Under the pieces are notes generated by a model, which saw nothing but the letters and a program-made list of their open reading frames with translations, was not told where the DNA came from and did no database searches. This document shows positions 8,955 to 17,230 of a stretch of 50,000 nucleotides of DNA, piece by piece. The DNA lies in contig CAJNDS010002136.1 of assembly GCA_905221605.1 (NCBI GenBank), positions 417,501 to 467,500 of the forward strand, in the 5' to 3' direction. Position 1 is the stretch's first letter, and each line of letters begins with the position of its first letter. The DNA is from Symbiodinium natans. Its lineage: Eukaryota; Sar; Dinophyceae; Suessiales; Symbiodiniaceae. Position numbers and translations under genes: made by a program.

Positions 8955-9073
8955 GGCTTAGGGTTTAGGGTTTAGGGCTTAGGGTTTCGGGTTTAGGTTT
9001 AGGGTTTAGGGTTCAGGGTTCAGGGTCCAGGGTTCAGGGTTCAGGGTTCAGGGTCCAGGGGTTCAGGGTTCAG
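8955..9073. repeat. TTTAGGG and TTCAGGG tract
   Basis: Canonical units pass into TTCAGGG and TCCAGGG variants. Confidence 0.95.
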
Positions 9074-9127
9074 CCGGGCGTCGGCTTTCAGGGTGGCTCT
9101 TTTGGGGGGGTTGGCTCAGGAGCTCGC

Positions 9128-9184
9128 CTAAACCCTAATCCTAAACCCTACACCCTAAACCCTAAACCCTAAACCCTAAACCCT
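9128..9184. repeat. (CCCTAAA)n
   Basis: Eight copies with variants. Confidence 0.9.
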
Positions 9185-9251
9185 GGGGTCCACAGGCAAA
9201 GGACCCCACCCAGAGATTGCTGGGACAGAAGGTCCGAGTATCTTCACTTAC

Positions 9252-9305
9252 TTGGTCAAACGCTGGCAGGATGCCGTCCCCTACCCCCGAAAAATTCAAC
9301 GCGAA
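9252..9305 (-). CDS. Candidate exon 17, coiled-coil gene
   Basis: Reads FALNFSGVGDGILPAFDQ between TGTCAAG and GTAAGTGAAG, a consensus-quality donor. 54 nt, 18 codons, phase 0 at both ends. Confidence 0.5.
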
Positions 9306-9384
9306 CTTGACAGCCAAAACATCACCCGCTCTCTTCTTCCTCCTCTCCTCTTATTATTATGTTTAGGGTTTAGGGCTTAGGGTG

Positions 9385-9497
9385 ATTTTTTCGCATGTTA
9401 CTCGGCATACTCTTAGGGCTAACAGTCCTGCATAGGGATTTTCGTACCCCCTGTTACAATCCCGACTTAGGACTGTTAGTAGAAGGGGGAACATCCC
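9385..9497. mobile_element. MITE-like element, family 2
   Basis: Facing GGGCTAACAGTCCTG and GGACTGTTAGTAG, then AAGGGGGAACATCCC. The left outer arm is lost. Family also at 9810 and 42558. Confidence 0.6.
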
Positions 9498-9516
9498 AAG
9501 CCACACACCCCAACAC

Positions 9517-9571
9517 CAATTTCAGATGGTGCCTTGACGTCCTTCTGCTTGGCCGTGAGCTGCTTACGTGC
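9517..9571 (-). CDS. Candidate exon 18, coiled-coil gene
   Basis: Reads ARKQLTAKQKDVKAPSEI after acceptor CATTGGCCAG; donor GTGTTGGGG. The ARK start resembles the exons at 25 and 43414. A family 2 MITE begins 20 bp downstream on the minus strand. Confidence 0.65.
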
Positions 9572-9809
9572 CTGGCCAATGTGGCCAAGGAAAGAAGGTG
9601 CTTGGAAGTTTAGCAGTTTGGCTCGGGTTGCGGACTTACTTGTACCCAATCCGACGCCATAAGCTCACTAGCCCAAGCCCCCACACATCCAATTTCTGAG
9701 AGGTCACTTTTACAAGCCACGCGGCAGCCCAATCACCAGGGCAGTTCTCTTAATCATGGCCCCTCGACGGGTCTCCGACTGCAACGCGGAGCCTTATGCT
9801 TTTGATTTC

Positions 9810-9907
9810 GGATGTTCCCCCTGGTCCTGACAGTCCTTAATAAGGATGAAAGTACCCCCTACTTTTATCCCTATTGAGGACGGTTCATATGAGGGGGGGA
9901 ACATCCC
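9810..9907. mobile_element. MITE-like element, family 2
   Basis: About 98 bp, ends GGATGTTCCCCCTGG and GGGGGGGAACATCC. An inner inverted pair CAGTCCTTAATA / TATTGAGGACGG is visible. Confidence 0.7.
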
Positions 9908-10149
9908 AGCTCAAGTAGCATAAGAGCCATGATTCAGAGAACTGCCCACCTAGGCCTTAGGGCCCCCCGATCAGAAACCCCCACGCCCTGAACTTACCCT
10001 TGGGTGGCCCTTGAAACCCTCTGAGAAAAAAAAAACTGAACTTTTAAGCCCGAAACAGGTCAAATGCCCCAAAGGGCCCACCGAGCACCCCTGTCAGCCT
10101 AACCACGAACCCCCAAAAGTCACAAACAATAAGCCAAAAACGCAACCAC

Positions 10150-10194
10150 TAACCCTAAACCCTAAACCTAAACCCTAAACCCTAAACCCTAAAC
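10150..10194. repeat. (CCCTAAA)n
   Basis: Six copies. Confidence 0.95.
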
Positions 10195-10250
10195 CCCAGT
10201 ATGAGCCTCGGTGAGCACATCCAAGGCCTCCTTCTCCGCGGCACCCACCT
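10195..10250 (-). CDS. Candidate exon 19, coiled-coil gene
   Basis: Reads VGAAEKEALDVLTEAHTG after acceptor CTCCAAG; donor GTTTAGGG. 56 nt, ending in phase 0. Confidence 0.65.
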
Positions 10251-10267
10251 CTTGGAGTTGAGGTTCA

Positions 10268-10372
10268 TAGGGGGGGACCCGTAAGATGGACGCCCAAATG
10301 CTAGGGTTCCCTTTTCCTAAGGACCCCTAAGAAGGTTTCCCCCCCCCCCGAAGTTCGGAAAACCCCCTAAAC
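10268..10372. mobile_element. MITE-like element, family 3
   Basis: CATAGGGGGGGACC at the left, GTTCGGAAAACCCCC at the right, with an inner CCTAAGGACCCC. It contains poly-C. Confidence 0.45.
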
Positions 10373-10487
10373 CCGAAACCCTGAACCAGAAACCCTAAAC
10401 CCACAAAAACGCACCCCTCCCCCCCCTACTTCGGAAGCCCCCAGTTCGGAGCTAAAAGGGCTTCTGAGGACTTCATGGAGCTGCCAC

Positions 10488-10576
10488 CCTAAACCCTAAA
10501 CCCTAAACTCTAAACCCTAAACCCTAAACCCTAAACCCTAAACCCTAAACCCTAAACCCTAAACCCTAAACCCAAC
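10488..10576. repeat. (CCCTAAA)n
   Basis: About 12 copies. Confidence 0.95.
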
Positions 10577-10641
10577 CCCCCAAAGCCCCCCAAGCCGAAA
10601 CCGTCCCTCCGGCCTTTCAGGGGCTTCTCGCAGGTTGCGGG
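10577..10641 (-). CDS. Candidate exon 20, coiled-coil gene
   Basis: Reads RNLREAPERPEGRFRLGG after CACAAAAG; donor GTTGGGTTTAGGG. Confidence 0.5.
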
Positions 10642-10704
10642 CTTTTGTGACCAGGGCTTTAGTAGGATTGCAGGCGATGTTGGGAGTCCGCCGAACCGAG
10701 TAGC

Positions 10705-10770
10705 CCTAAACCCTAAACCTAAACCCTAAACCCTAAACCCTAAACCCTAAACCCTAAACCCTAAACCCTA
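10705..10770. repeat. (CCCTAAA)n
   Basis: About nine copies. Confidence 0.95.
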
Positions 10771-10827
10771 TGTGATGTTGGGCCCACCCCTGGCATCCTT
10801 GGGACTTCGGCTTCGGGGCCTTAGGGC
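10771..10827 (-). CDS. Candidate exon 21, coiled-coil gene (weak)
   Basis: Island flanked by opposed telomeric arms like the others, with CCACAAG upstream. The frame ALRPRSRSPKDARGG is basic, not coiled coil. Included for position. Confidence 0.3.
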
Positions 10828-10852
10828 CTTGTGGCCCTGGCCCCGTCACCTT

Positions 10853-10962
10853 TAGGGTTTAGGGTTTAGAGTTTAGGGTTTAGGGTAGAGCGTAGAGGGT
10901 AGAGGGTTTAGGGTTTAGGGTTTAGGGCTTAGGGCTTAGGGTTTAGGGTAGGGTTTAGGGTT
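10853..10962. repeat. (TTTAGGG)n
   Basis: Interrupted by GTAGAGCGTAGAGGGTAGA. Confidence 0.9.
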
Positions 10963-10963
10963 T

Positions 10964-11075
10964 AGGGGGATTACGATACTAGGGGTACCTTCTTGGTCCT
11001 TACTATAAGGGGGGGGAATCCTACTGTTTGGGGTCCATTATGGGGGGGTCCCCTCCTTTCGCAAACCCCCATATA
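10964..11075. mobile_element. MITE-like element, family 3
   Basis: Most complete family 3 copy: GGATTACGATACTAGGGGTACC facing CTTTCGCAAACCCCCATA. It is the core of the 436-nt intron 10828-11263. Confidence 0.6.
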
Positions 11076-11202
11076 GAACCCAGGATGGCTGGTGGGGTGG
11101 TTGCACTTCTACGCTCGCCTGCCTGCGACTTTGGTACAAAAGAGCCCCATGTACCTCGAAGTGGGGCTTATAGGTCTTTGGGGCTTTCTGGGCTTAAGGC
11201 CA

Positions 11203-11263
11203 CGAACCCTAAACCCTAAACCCTAAACCCTAAACCCTAAACCCTAAACCCTAAACCCTAAAC
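11203..11263. repeat. (CCCTAAA)n
   Basis: Eight copies. Confidence 0.95.
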
Positions 11264-11312
11264 TGCCTTCTCCATGGCTTCCTTGACGGCCTCCTCAGTG
11301 ACCTCGGAGGTG
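11264..11312 (-). CDS. Candidate exon 22, coiled-coil gene
   Basis: Reads TSEVTEEAVKEAMEKA after acceptor TCCTTGCAG. The donor is GCA|GTTTAGGG, and the next in-frame codons of the repeat would give a stop. Strong amphipathic pattern. Confidence 0.7.
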
Positions 11313-11346
11313 CTGCAAGGACCCTCGTTGCAACTCGAGTTCCTAC

Positions 11347-11452
11347 TTAGGGTTTAGGGTTTAGGGTTTAGGGTTTAGGGTTTAGGGTTTAGGGTTTAGG
11401 GTTTAGGGTTTACTGTAGGGTTTAGGGTTTAGGGTTTAGGGTTTAGGGTTTT
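11347..11452. repeat. (TTTAGGG)n
   Basis: About 14 copies, one broken by TTTACTG. Confidence 0.95.
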
Positions 11453-11667
11453 GAGGTATAAGTAACTATAATAGGAGCCCAGAAGCAAAAGAAGTATGAA
11501 AGTATAGTACTCCGAAACCCAGAGCTTGGGGTTCGGGTCGGGTCAAGGGCTTGGGGCTTTCGATGGATGTCGCTTTGGGGCCTTCGGGGTCTTCAGGGCT
11601 TTCGTGGGTTAGAGTTGAGGAATCCAGATCTGACGGACTAGATGACCAGAGTTCAGGGGCTGGATTA

Positions 11668-11742
11668 GGGTTTCGGGTTTTGGATTTAGGGTTCAGGGGT
11701 TTAGGGTTTACGGTTTAGGGTTCAGGGTTTAGGGTTTAGGGT
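11668..11742. repeat. Degenerate TTTAGGG tract
   Basis: Mixed TTTCGGG, TTCAGGG and TTTACGG units. Confidence 0.85.
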
Positions 11743-11871
11743 CTCAGGGGGTTGAGGGAAGGGTGAGGACTCAGAGGGGCAACGCAGCTGCAGGCCTAGA
11801 GCCTTGCTTGCCGGAATGGAGGGCCCCCTTGTGGCAACGAAACTCCGGAGAAGCTAGCAAGACGTCTAACA

Positions 11872-12025
11872 GTTTAGGGTTTAGGGTTTAGGGTTTAGGG
11901 TTTAGGGTTTAGGGTTTGGGGTTTGGGGTTTGGGGTTTGGGGTTTGGGGTTTGGGGTTTGGGGTTTGGCGGTTTAGGGTTTGGGGTTTAGGATTTAGGGC
12001 TTAGGGTTTAGGGTTTAGGGTTTAC
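11872..12025. repeat. TTTAGGG and TTTGGGG tract
   Basis: A block of about nine TTTGGGG units is embedded between canonical units. Confidence 0.95.
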
Positions 12026-12044
12026 ATCAGCATCTAGGTCCCGC

Positions 12045-12098
12045 CAAAATTGGAGGGTCCCCGGCATGGTTCAAGTCGTCGGAGAAGACTTTGGCCAC
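12045..12098 (-). CDS. Candidate exon 23, coiled-coil gene
   Basis: Reads VAKVFSDDLNHAGDPPILAG after TTGGAAG. A TGA follows before any GT donor, so the left edge is uncertain. Confidence 0.45.
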
Positions 12099-12154
12099 CT
12101 TCCAACACTTTGAAACAGTAGGTTCAGGGTGGCAACTTCGGTCAGAGGCCATGT

Positions 12155-12245
12155 GGGTAGTTCCCCAAAATAGGGGTATCCCCTTTCAATACCGAATAAA
12201 ATCCCCTAAAAGGGACCCCCCCCCATTGTCGCAAACTCCCATGTG
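12155..12245. mobile_element. MITE-like element, family 3
   Basis: TTCCCCAAAATAGGGGTATCC facing TTGTCGCAAACTCCCATGTG. Confidence 0.5.
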
Positions 12246-12368
12246 TGTTGGGACTTCGCCGGAATTCTCAAGGCACGCCGGAGGTCGCCCACCTATTTGC
12301 TTTGAGGAAAGGGTCTGGAAACTTTCAGGAAGCATCCTTGTAAGCCCATAATGTCAGGCCAGATCCCG

Positions 12369-12485
12369 AACCATAAACCTCCGAACCCCGAACCCCCGAA
12401 CCCCCGAACCCCCTAACACCCGAACCCCCGAACCCCCGGACCCCCGAACCCCCGAACCCCCGAACCCTAAACCCTAAACCCTAAA
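12369..12485. repeat. CCCCGAA variant tract ending in CCCTAAA
   Basis: About 11 (CCCCCGAA)-type units then canonical copies, an unusual homogenised variant. Confidence 0.9.
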
Positions 12486-12504
12486 AACCCTAAGAACCGT
12501 CCAC

Positions 12505-12577
12505 CTCCGCATGATCTTGGACTTTCGTCTCCGCGGCTTTCAGGGACTCCATAACCTCAAGGAGGCGGCTTGTCGCC
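12505..12577 (-). CDS. Candidate exon 24, coiled-coil gene
   Basis: Reads ATSRLLEVMESLKAAETKVQ after acceptor TTTGCTAG; donor GTGGACGG. 73 nt. Clear heptad spacing. Confidence 0.7.
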
Positions 12578-12604
12578 CTAGCAAACAAGTTACTGCTAAG
12601 GGCC

Positions 12605-12708
12605 AAGTTTAGGGTTTAGGGTTTAGGGTTTAGGGTTTAGGGTTTAGGGTTTAGGGTTTAGGGTTTAGGGTTTAGGGTTTAGGGTTTAGGGTTTAGGGTT
12701 TAGGGTTA
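12605..12708. repeat. (TTTAGGG)n
   Basis: About 15 copies. Confidence 0.95.
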
Positions 12709-12719
12709 GGGTCTAGAGG

Positions 12720-13050
12720 TTGGGGGAGGGCGGCTTGCCCCAAAGGAATGCGGTCAAGGGCTAGGTGGGTGGGCTAGGCGGGTCGTGGGGCTTGCTGTTC
12801 ACGGGCTCGGGGCGTTGGTTTTGCAAGCCTGTCCAACAATCTTGCATGCAGGGTCGTGCGCTGTGCATCCTACCATAAACAAACAAGGCTTTACGGTGGA
12901 TCGCAACAGGGTCGATGTCTACAGCCTACAAAAAAGCCTTTTGGACTTGTGCGGCGTTCAGGTTCCGGCGGGGAAAATTCAGGCCTTGTGAAAGAGAGCT
13001 TGGGGTCCGCGATTGGCACGCTGACACATTTGGGCTCTGAAGGCACCAAG
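12720..13050. other. Intron filler, no gene recognised
   Basis: Two overlapping plus-strand ORFs of 68 codons lack recognisable motifs. They oppose the inferred gene strand. Confidence 0.35.
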
Positions 13051-13160
13051 CCACAAATATAGGGGTCGGAATACTTACGAATAATATTCCCTTATGGTCC
13101 CTTTGTAGTTATACTACATTAACCCCTGAAACCCCATTCTAATGATTCAGGCCCCCATTA
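13051..13160. mobile_element. MITE-like element, family 4 (reversed)
   Basis: ATATAGGGGTCGGAATACTTA at the left, ACCCCTGAAACCCCATTCTAA at the right, with central TATGGTCCCTTT: the reverse of 4170-4285. Confidence 0.55.
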
Positions 13161-13207
13161 TTAGCCGCCGGCGGGTCTTTGGCCCAGGGCCAGGATTCGG
13201 GCTCAGG

Positions 13208-13278
13208 GCTTCTAGGACCTAAACCCTAAACCCTAAACCCCTAACCCTAAACCCTAAACCCTAAACCCTAAACCCTAA
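13208..13278. repeat. (CCCTAAA)n
   Basis: About nine copies. Confidence 0.95.
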
Positions 13279-13384
13279 ACTCATGTCGTAGCTTTAAACC
13301 TAAGGAAGCAGCCGGTCGGCTGGATGCAGCAATCTGCAAACCCTCGCCAGAAGCCTAGCTGGGTCGGCTTTTCAGCCCTCTTAA

Positions 13385-13430
13385 ACCCCAAACCCTAAAC
13401 CCTACACCCTAAACCCTACACCCTAAACCA
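13385..13430. repeat. (CCCTAAA)n with CCCTACA
   Basis: Alternating canonical and CCCTACA units. Confidence 0.9.
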
Positions 13431-13702
13431 AAATATATGGTCCCTTATAAACCCAAATAAGGAATGTATGAAAAATGTCCCAAAAGCCAACCTAGCTAGA
13501 CCCTGAACACGACCACGCTGCCTTTCGTGGATCTACCCTTGCAGGCTCCGTGGGATTTTAAATCCTCAAGTAGGGATGCCTACCCCTTCTACTCACCGCT
13601 CCTTAATAGGGATTATAGGGGGGGGGTGCTATAGTTCCTTGATCTGGGGAACATACCTAGACCCTACCCTAAACCTAAAGCCCTAAGCTTCTCAACCTGC
13701 AC

Positions 13703-13755
13703 TCCGGGCGCCCGGCCTCGGCCATCAGGGCGTTCAGCTTTCGTTCCGCTGTCTC
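13703..13755 (-). CDS. Candidate exon 25, coiled-coil gene
   Basis: Reads ETAERKLNALMAEAGRP after acceptor GCTTCTAG; candidate donor GTGCAGG. 53 nt, phase 0 start. Confidence 0.65.
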
Positions 13756-13945
13756 CTAGAAGCTCCACCGACTTGCGCGTTCGGACTTGAGATTGGAACT
13801 CTTGACGTCGCCAGCTACCCAGAAACACCGAGTGAAGGGTCCTAGAGTCCCCTAAGCCCTAAACCCTAAGCTCGATTCGGGTCACAAGGCCTAGATGTCT
13901 CAGTCAGAAGCTCTTCTGGGACATGTGCGGCGTAAACCATCACAC

Positions 13946-14004
13946 GGCCTTCTTGAAGTCAGCGACTTTCTTGCCGCAAGCCTCGGGGGCGCTTTGGGTC
14001 CCGA
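13946..14004 (-). CDS. Candidate exon 26, coiled-coil gene
   Basis: Reads GTQSAPEACGKKVADFKKA after acceptor CTCAACAG; donor GTGTGATGG. 59 nt, ending in phase 0. Confidence 0.6.
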
Positions 14005-14147
14005 CTGTTGAGGCCCTGCTGTGAGGGGTCTTTCATAGTTCTGCCTCCTCTTAAAGGCTAAGCCCTTCTGCAAACTTGGGACACGACGAGAGACTGGCTT
14101 CGGGCACACCCCTCTATCCGTCTATCCACCACATCCACAGCAAAGAC

Positions 14148-14232
14148 AGATAAAGAGAAAGAAAGAAAGAAAGAAAGAACGAAAGAGAGACAGAAAGAAA
14201 GACGGGAAGAGAGAGAGAGAGAGAGAGATGCA
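14148..14232. repeat. Purine simple repeat (GAAA)n and (GA)n
   Basis: AAAGAAAG units then GAGAGAGA. Confidence 0.95.
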
Positions 14233-14413
14233 GAGAACCAGAAAAAAAGGCGAAAGCAGAGCCAGACATCCGACTAAGCCCCAAACATATTTAGGAGACG
14301 CGGAACACGAAACTCTTCAAGCCAAAGCTCAACATCAATACCCCTTCTACCCTGGACTCGAAGCCCTCATCCCGAAACTCTGAGCCTCCTGTCCCCAAAC
14401 CTCGAAACCTTGG
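14233..14413. other. Intron filler
   Basis: No exon-like island or inverted repeat seen. Confidence 0.4.
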
Positions 14414-14450
14414 CATGTTCCCCCTTCTACTAAGAGTCGGGAACATCCCA
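14414..14450. mobile_element. MITE family 2 remnant
   Basis: Only the ends survive: CATGTTCCCCCTTCTAC and GTCGGGAACATCCC. Confidence 0.45.
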
Positions 14451-14513
14451 ATCGAAACCCCTAAAAACCAAAACTGCCAGAAATCTCCACCCCGCACCTT
14501 CGCAGAATCTGCA

Positions 14514-14608
14514 CGAAACCCTAAACCCCTACTGTAAACCCTAAACCCCCTAAACCCCCAAAACCCCCTAAACCCTAAACCCCAAACCCCAAACCCCAAA
14601 CCCTAAAC
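14514..14608. repeat. Degenerate (CCCTAAA)n
   Basis: CCCCCTAAA, CCCCAAA and canonical units. Confidence 0.9.
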
Positions 14609-14676
14609 CCTCAAGGCCGCGCCTCTGCACGCTGGCTGAGCTGGCTCAGCTCTGCCAAAGCCTTCTCTTGCAGCTC
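14609..14676 (-). CDS. Candidate exon 27, coiled-coil gene
   Basis: Reads ELQEKALAELSQLSQRAEAR after acceptor CGGGCCAG. In this frame TGA precedes the GTTTAGGG donor. Either a GC donor lies upstream or another frame is used. Confidence 0.6.
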
Positions 14677-14693
14677 CTGGCCCGGCATTCGAG

Positions 14694-14744
14694 GGTTTTA
14701 AGGGTTTAGGGTTTAGGGTTCAGGGTTCAGGGTTCAGGGTTTAT
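14694..14744. repeat. TTTAGGG and TTCAGGG tract
   Basis: Short arm, six or seven units. Confidence 0.9.
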
Positions 14745-15144
14745 CATGGGCGAAAGGAAAGAATATTATTAATGCTTCTCCCCCTTTTCCTTCCCTAAGT
14801 TGATCTTCTTTCGTACGCCGCTTATAAACAATATTAAAGGGGCACATTACATCGTTCAATTCTCATGGGCCAATATTTTTTGCCAGTTGTGGGCTCTGGC
14901 TTTACACCTCCAGCCCCTGCAAGGTGCTCCGGGGAGCCCTTCGCTGCCTCTCTTTTTGAAGGGACTCGAGGCTCGTGAGCCCAACAGAAGTATATTTCAT
15001 TCAAAGAACACAAAGACGAACACTACATACGGCCCTTGTCTAAACCGAGCATCTTCGCCTGTCCCCTCAGAAAGCAAAACGCAAGGCGCAAGGCCCTAGG
15101 CGCCCAAAAACGCAGGAGGGTGCAGGGTTTCGCTGCGTGGCGCA
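14745..15144. other. Intron filler with a 99-codon plus-strand ORF
   Basis: The ORF at 14800-15099 has no recognised domain and opposes the inferred gene. No exon island was seen. Confidence 0.35.
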
Positions 15145-15280
15145 CTTGGAGGTTCATTGTACTTCTTAACACAAACTGTACGTATAACCCAATTATAACC
15201 TAATTAGGGCACTTAAAGGGGCTCATAAGTAGGTCATAAGTACAGTTATAACTGGTTATTAAGTACCATGAACCTCCAAG
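15145..15280. mobile_element. MITE-like element, family 5
   Basis: About 136 bp with imperfect terminal inverted repeats of about 26 bp (left CTTGGAGGTTCATTGTACTT, right AAGTACCATGAACCTCCAAG). On the minus strand the right repeat holds the donor GAG|GTTCATGG of exon 28. Confidence 0.75.
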
Positions 15281-15316
15281 CAGGTCCTTGGGGAACTTCT
15301 TTGCATCGGTCTGCTT
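15274..15316 (-). CDS. Candidate exon 28, coiled-coil gene
   Basis: Reads KQTDAKKFPKDLLG after acceptor TCCGCCAG. The donor GTTCATGG and the last seven exon bases lie inside the MITE terminal repeat. Confidence 0.62.
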
Positions 15317-15373
15317 CTGGCGGATGAGGCCGCGCGCCTGTCAGGGCACCCCAGACCCCGCCAGATCTGACGG

Positions 15374-15538
15374 ATTTAGGGTTTAGGGTTAAGGGTTTAG
15401 GGTTTAGGGTTTAGGGTTCAGGGTTTAGGGTTTGGGGTTTAGGGTTTACTGTATTTAGGGTTTAGGGTTTAGGGTTTAGGGTTTAGGGTTTAGGGTTTAG
15501 GGTTTAGGGTTTAGGGTTTAGGGTTTAGGGTTTAGGGT
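15374..15538. repeat. (TTTAGGG)n
   Basis: About 23 copies with a TTTACTGTA break. Confidence 0.95.
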
Positions 15539-15596
15539 ATCTACTATGATGCTGGGCTAACCCATGACCTTGCTTGTAGCTGTTGTGCTCATGAAC

Positions 15597-15637
15597 CTTC
15601 AAGCTGGATCTGCAGCAGCGCCTTGAGGGGTTTTTGA
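15597..15637 (-). CDS. Candidate exon 29, coiled-coil gene
   Basis: Reads QKPLKALLQIQLE after acceptor TACCTCAG; donor GAAG|GTTCATGAG, nearly the same boundary as exon 28. The plus strand also reads as an open helical peptide. Confidence 0.5.
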
Positions 15638-15649
15638 CTGAGGTACTGT

Positions 15650-15708
15650 CGGTTTAGGGTTTGGGGTTTGGGGTTTAGGGTTTAGGGCTTAGGGCTTAGG
15701 GCTTAGGG
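15650..15708. repeat. TTTAGGG, TTTGGGG and CTTAGGG tract
   Basis: Mixed variant units. Confidence 0.9.
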
Positions 15709-15719
15709 CAACTGAAACC

Positions 15720-16130
15720 ACCCACCCACGCCTACACTAGCCCTACACGCTGGCACTGCATGTACACAAGATGCCCTTGAATCTTCAAACCCTCCCAGCG
15801 GGACCCGCCTGGTTCAACGCCAACTCTGCTTTGGTCTGGGCCGAGCCAAGGTTTGGGGTCTAGGGCACAGGGTGCCCAAAATGGCCCAAAACCTAGGAAC
15901 CTAAAAATCCAGAGGCCCTTCTGAACCACAAAACTGCCCCAAACCCTAAAGCGTGAACCATCCAACGCCCGACACCCCAAGACAGGGTTAAGTCTTGTGC
16001 GTGGGGGGCTATAGGGCTGATGAGACTGTGGCCCTGGGTAAGAGTCTAGTTCATGGTTGGGATAAGATTAAAACTTTAAATGTCTATTCCTTATAGGGTT
16101 TAGGTACTCTTAAAAATGTAACATGGACCC
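15720..16130. other. Intron filler
   Basis: A minus-strand 82-codon ORF has no recognised domain. No exon-like island with a clear acceptor was found. Confidence 0.35.
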
Positions 16131-16135
16131 CACCT

Positions 16136-16192
16136 AAACCCGAAACCCTAAACCCTAAACCCCAAACCCTAAACCCTAAACCCTAAACCCTA
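16136..16192. repeat. (CCCTAAA)n
   Basis: Eight copies. Confidence 0.95.
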
Positions 16193-16210
16193 AGGGAGTG
16201 ACCTCAGGAC

Positions 16211-16284
16211 CCTCTTTTCGAGGCACTGGCCGATGCGCTTTCACAGTCGCTGATGGCCTTGGTCGACTCCTCCGCAGGCAGTAC
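16211..16284 (-). CDS. Candidate exon 30, coiled-coil gene
   Basis: Reads VLPAEESTKAISDCESASAS after acceptor ATGCTGCAG; donor GTCCTGAGG. 74 nt, phase 0 start. Confidence 0.62.
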
Positions 16285-16390
16285 CTGCAGCATTTGAGGG
16301 TTTAGGGTTTAGGCTAAACTGGCCCGAAATCCTTTGAATCCCCAAGCCCCCAAACCCAAATCACCCAAAGCCGAACTCTTAAATATCCAC

Positions 16391-16472
16391 CCCCAGCCTC
16401 GATCCCTTTCAGGAAAGGCATTTCTGCATCCTGGCACGCTGCGAGGCCCTCCTCGGCCAAAGCCACCTGGCT
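16391..16472 (-). CDS. Candidate exon 31, coiled-coil gene
   Basis: Reads SQVALAEEGLAACQDAEMPF then LKGIEAG after acceptor CCCGCAG; donor GTGGATA. DAEMPFLKGIE parallels DAELPFLKGIE in exon 5, 13.5 kb away. Confidence 0.68.
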
Positions 16473-16485
16473 CTGCGGGACTCGT

Positions 16486-16503
16486 GGCGGGGAGGAGGGA
16501 GGG
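16486..16503. repeat. Direct repeat, left copy
   Basis: GGCGGGGAGGAGGGAGG borders the long telomeric tract; the second copy is at 16752-16768. Confidence 0.8.
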
Positions 16504-16752
16504 TTTAGGGTTTAGGGTTTAGGGTTTAGGGTTTAGGGTTTAGGGTTTAGGGTTTAGGGTTTAGGGTTTAGGGTTTAGGGTTTAGGGTTTAGGGTTTAGG
16601 GTTTAGGGTTTAGGGTTTAGGGTTTAGTGTTAGGGTTTAGGGTTTAGGGTTTAGGGTTTAGGGTTTAGGGTTTAGGGTTTAGGGTTTAGGGTTTAGGGTT
16701 TAGGGTTTAGGGTTTAGGGTTTAGGGTTTAGGGTTTAGGGTTTAGGGTTTAG
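16501..16752. repeat. Long (TTTAGGG)n tract between 17-bp direct repeats
   Basis: About 35 units with a single deviant unit near 16625. The flanking direct repeat makes it look inserted as a block. Confidence 0.95.
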
Positions 16753-16768
16753 GCGGGGAGGAGGGAGG
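16752..16768. repeat. Direct repeat, right copy
   Basis: Identical in 17 of 17 bases to 16486-16502. Confidence 0.8.
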
Positions 16769-17067
16769 AGGGCCTGCATGCTGTCAAGGACACTCCTGCA
16801 ACGGCCTAAAAATTCTGGGGCCCCCCCCCGAACCTCTCCACCTGAATCCTCCAACGTGAGTTGGTAAACAGCAGCATTTTGGTCGCGTACCAAGAAGGGT
16901 CATGCAGCAACTGAAACTTGATTGATTCACTCGAGTGACATGATGTGTGGACGGGCACCCAACTCCCCCTGGGATGAGCGATGCTGGATCTTCTGTGCCG
17001 CCGTACGGGGGCTGATGCCGCTGTGCTCATGCGAAGGACCATGGGTGCGTGGCACTGTGACAAGAAC

Positions 17068-17125
17068 AATCAGAGCATCTCCTGCCAAGATCTTAAGTGT
17101 TCCCCCGGCCTCTTCCAGACTTTTT
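17068..17125 (-). CDS. Candidate exon 32, coiled-coil gene
   Basis: Reads KSLEEAGGTLKILAGDALI after acceptor CGCTCCAG; donor GTTCTTGT. 58 nt, ending in phase 0. Confidence 0.62.
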
Positions 17126-17230
17126 CTGGAGCGTAGTAATACAATAAACGCTGCAATCGACAATGCTTGCGATTAGTGTTCCTGTTTTCTTACTAGTCTG
17201 ATTACCAAGCCCCGTTCCCCGACCTCGAAA

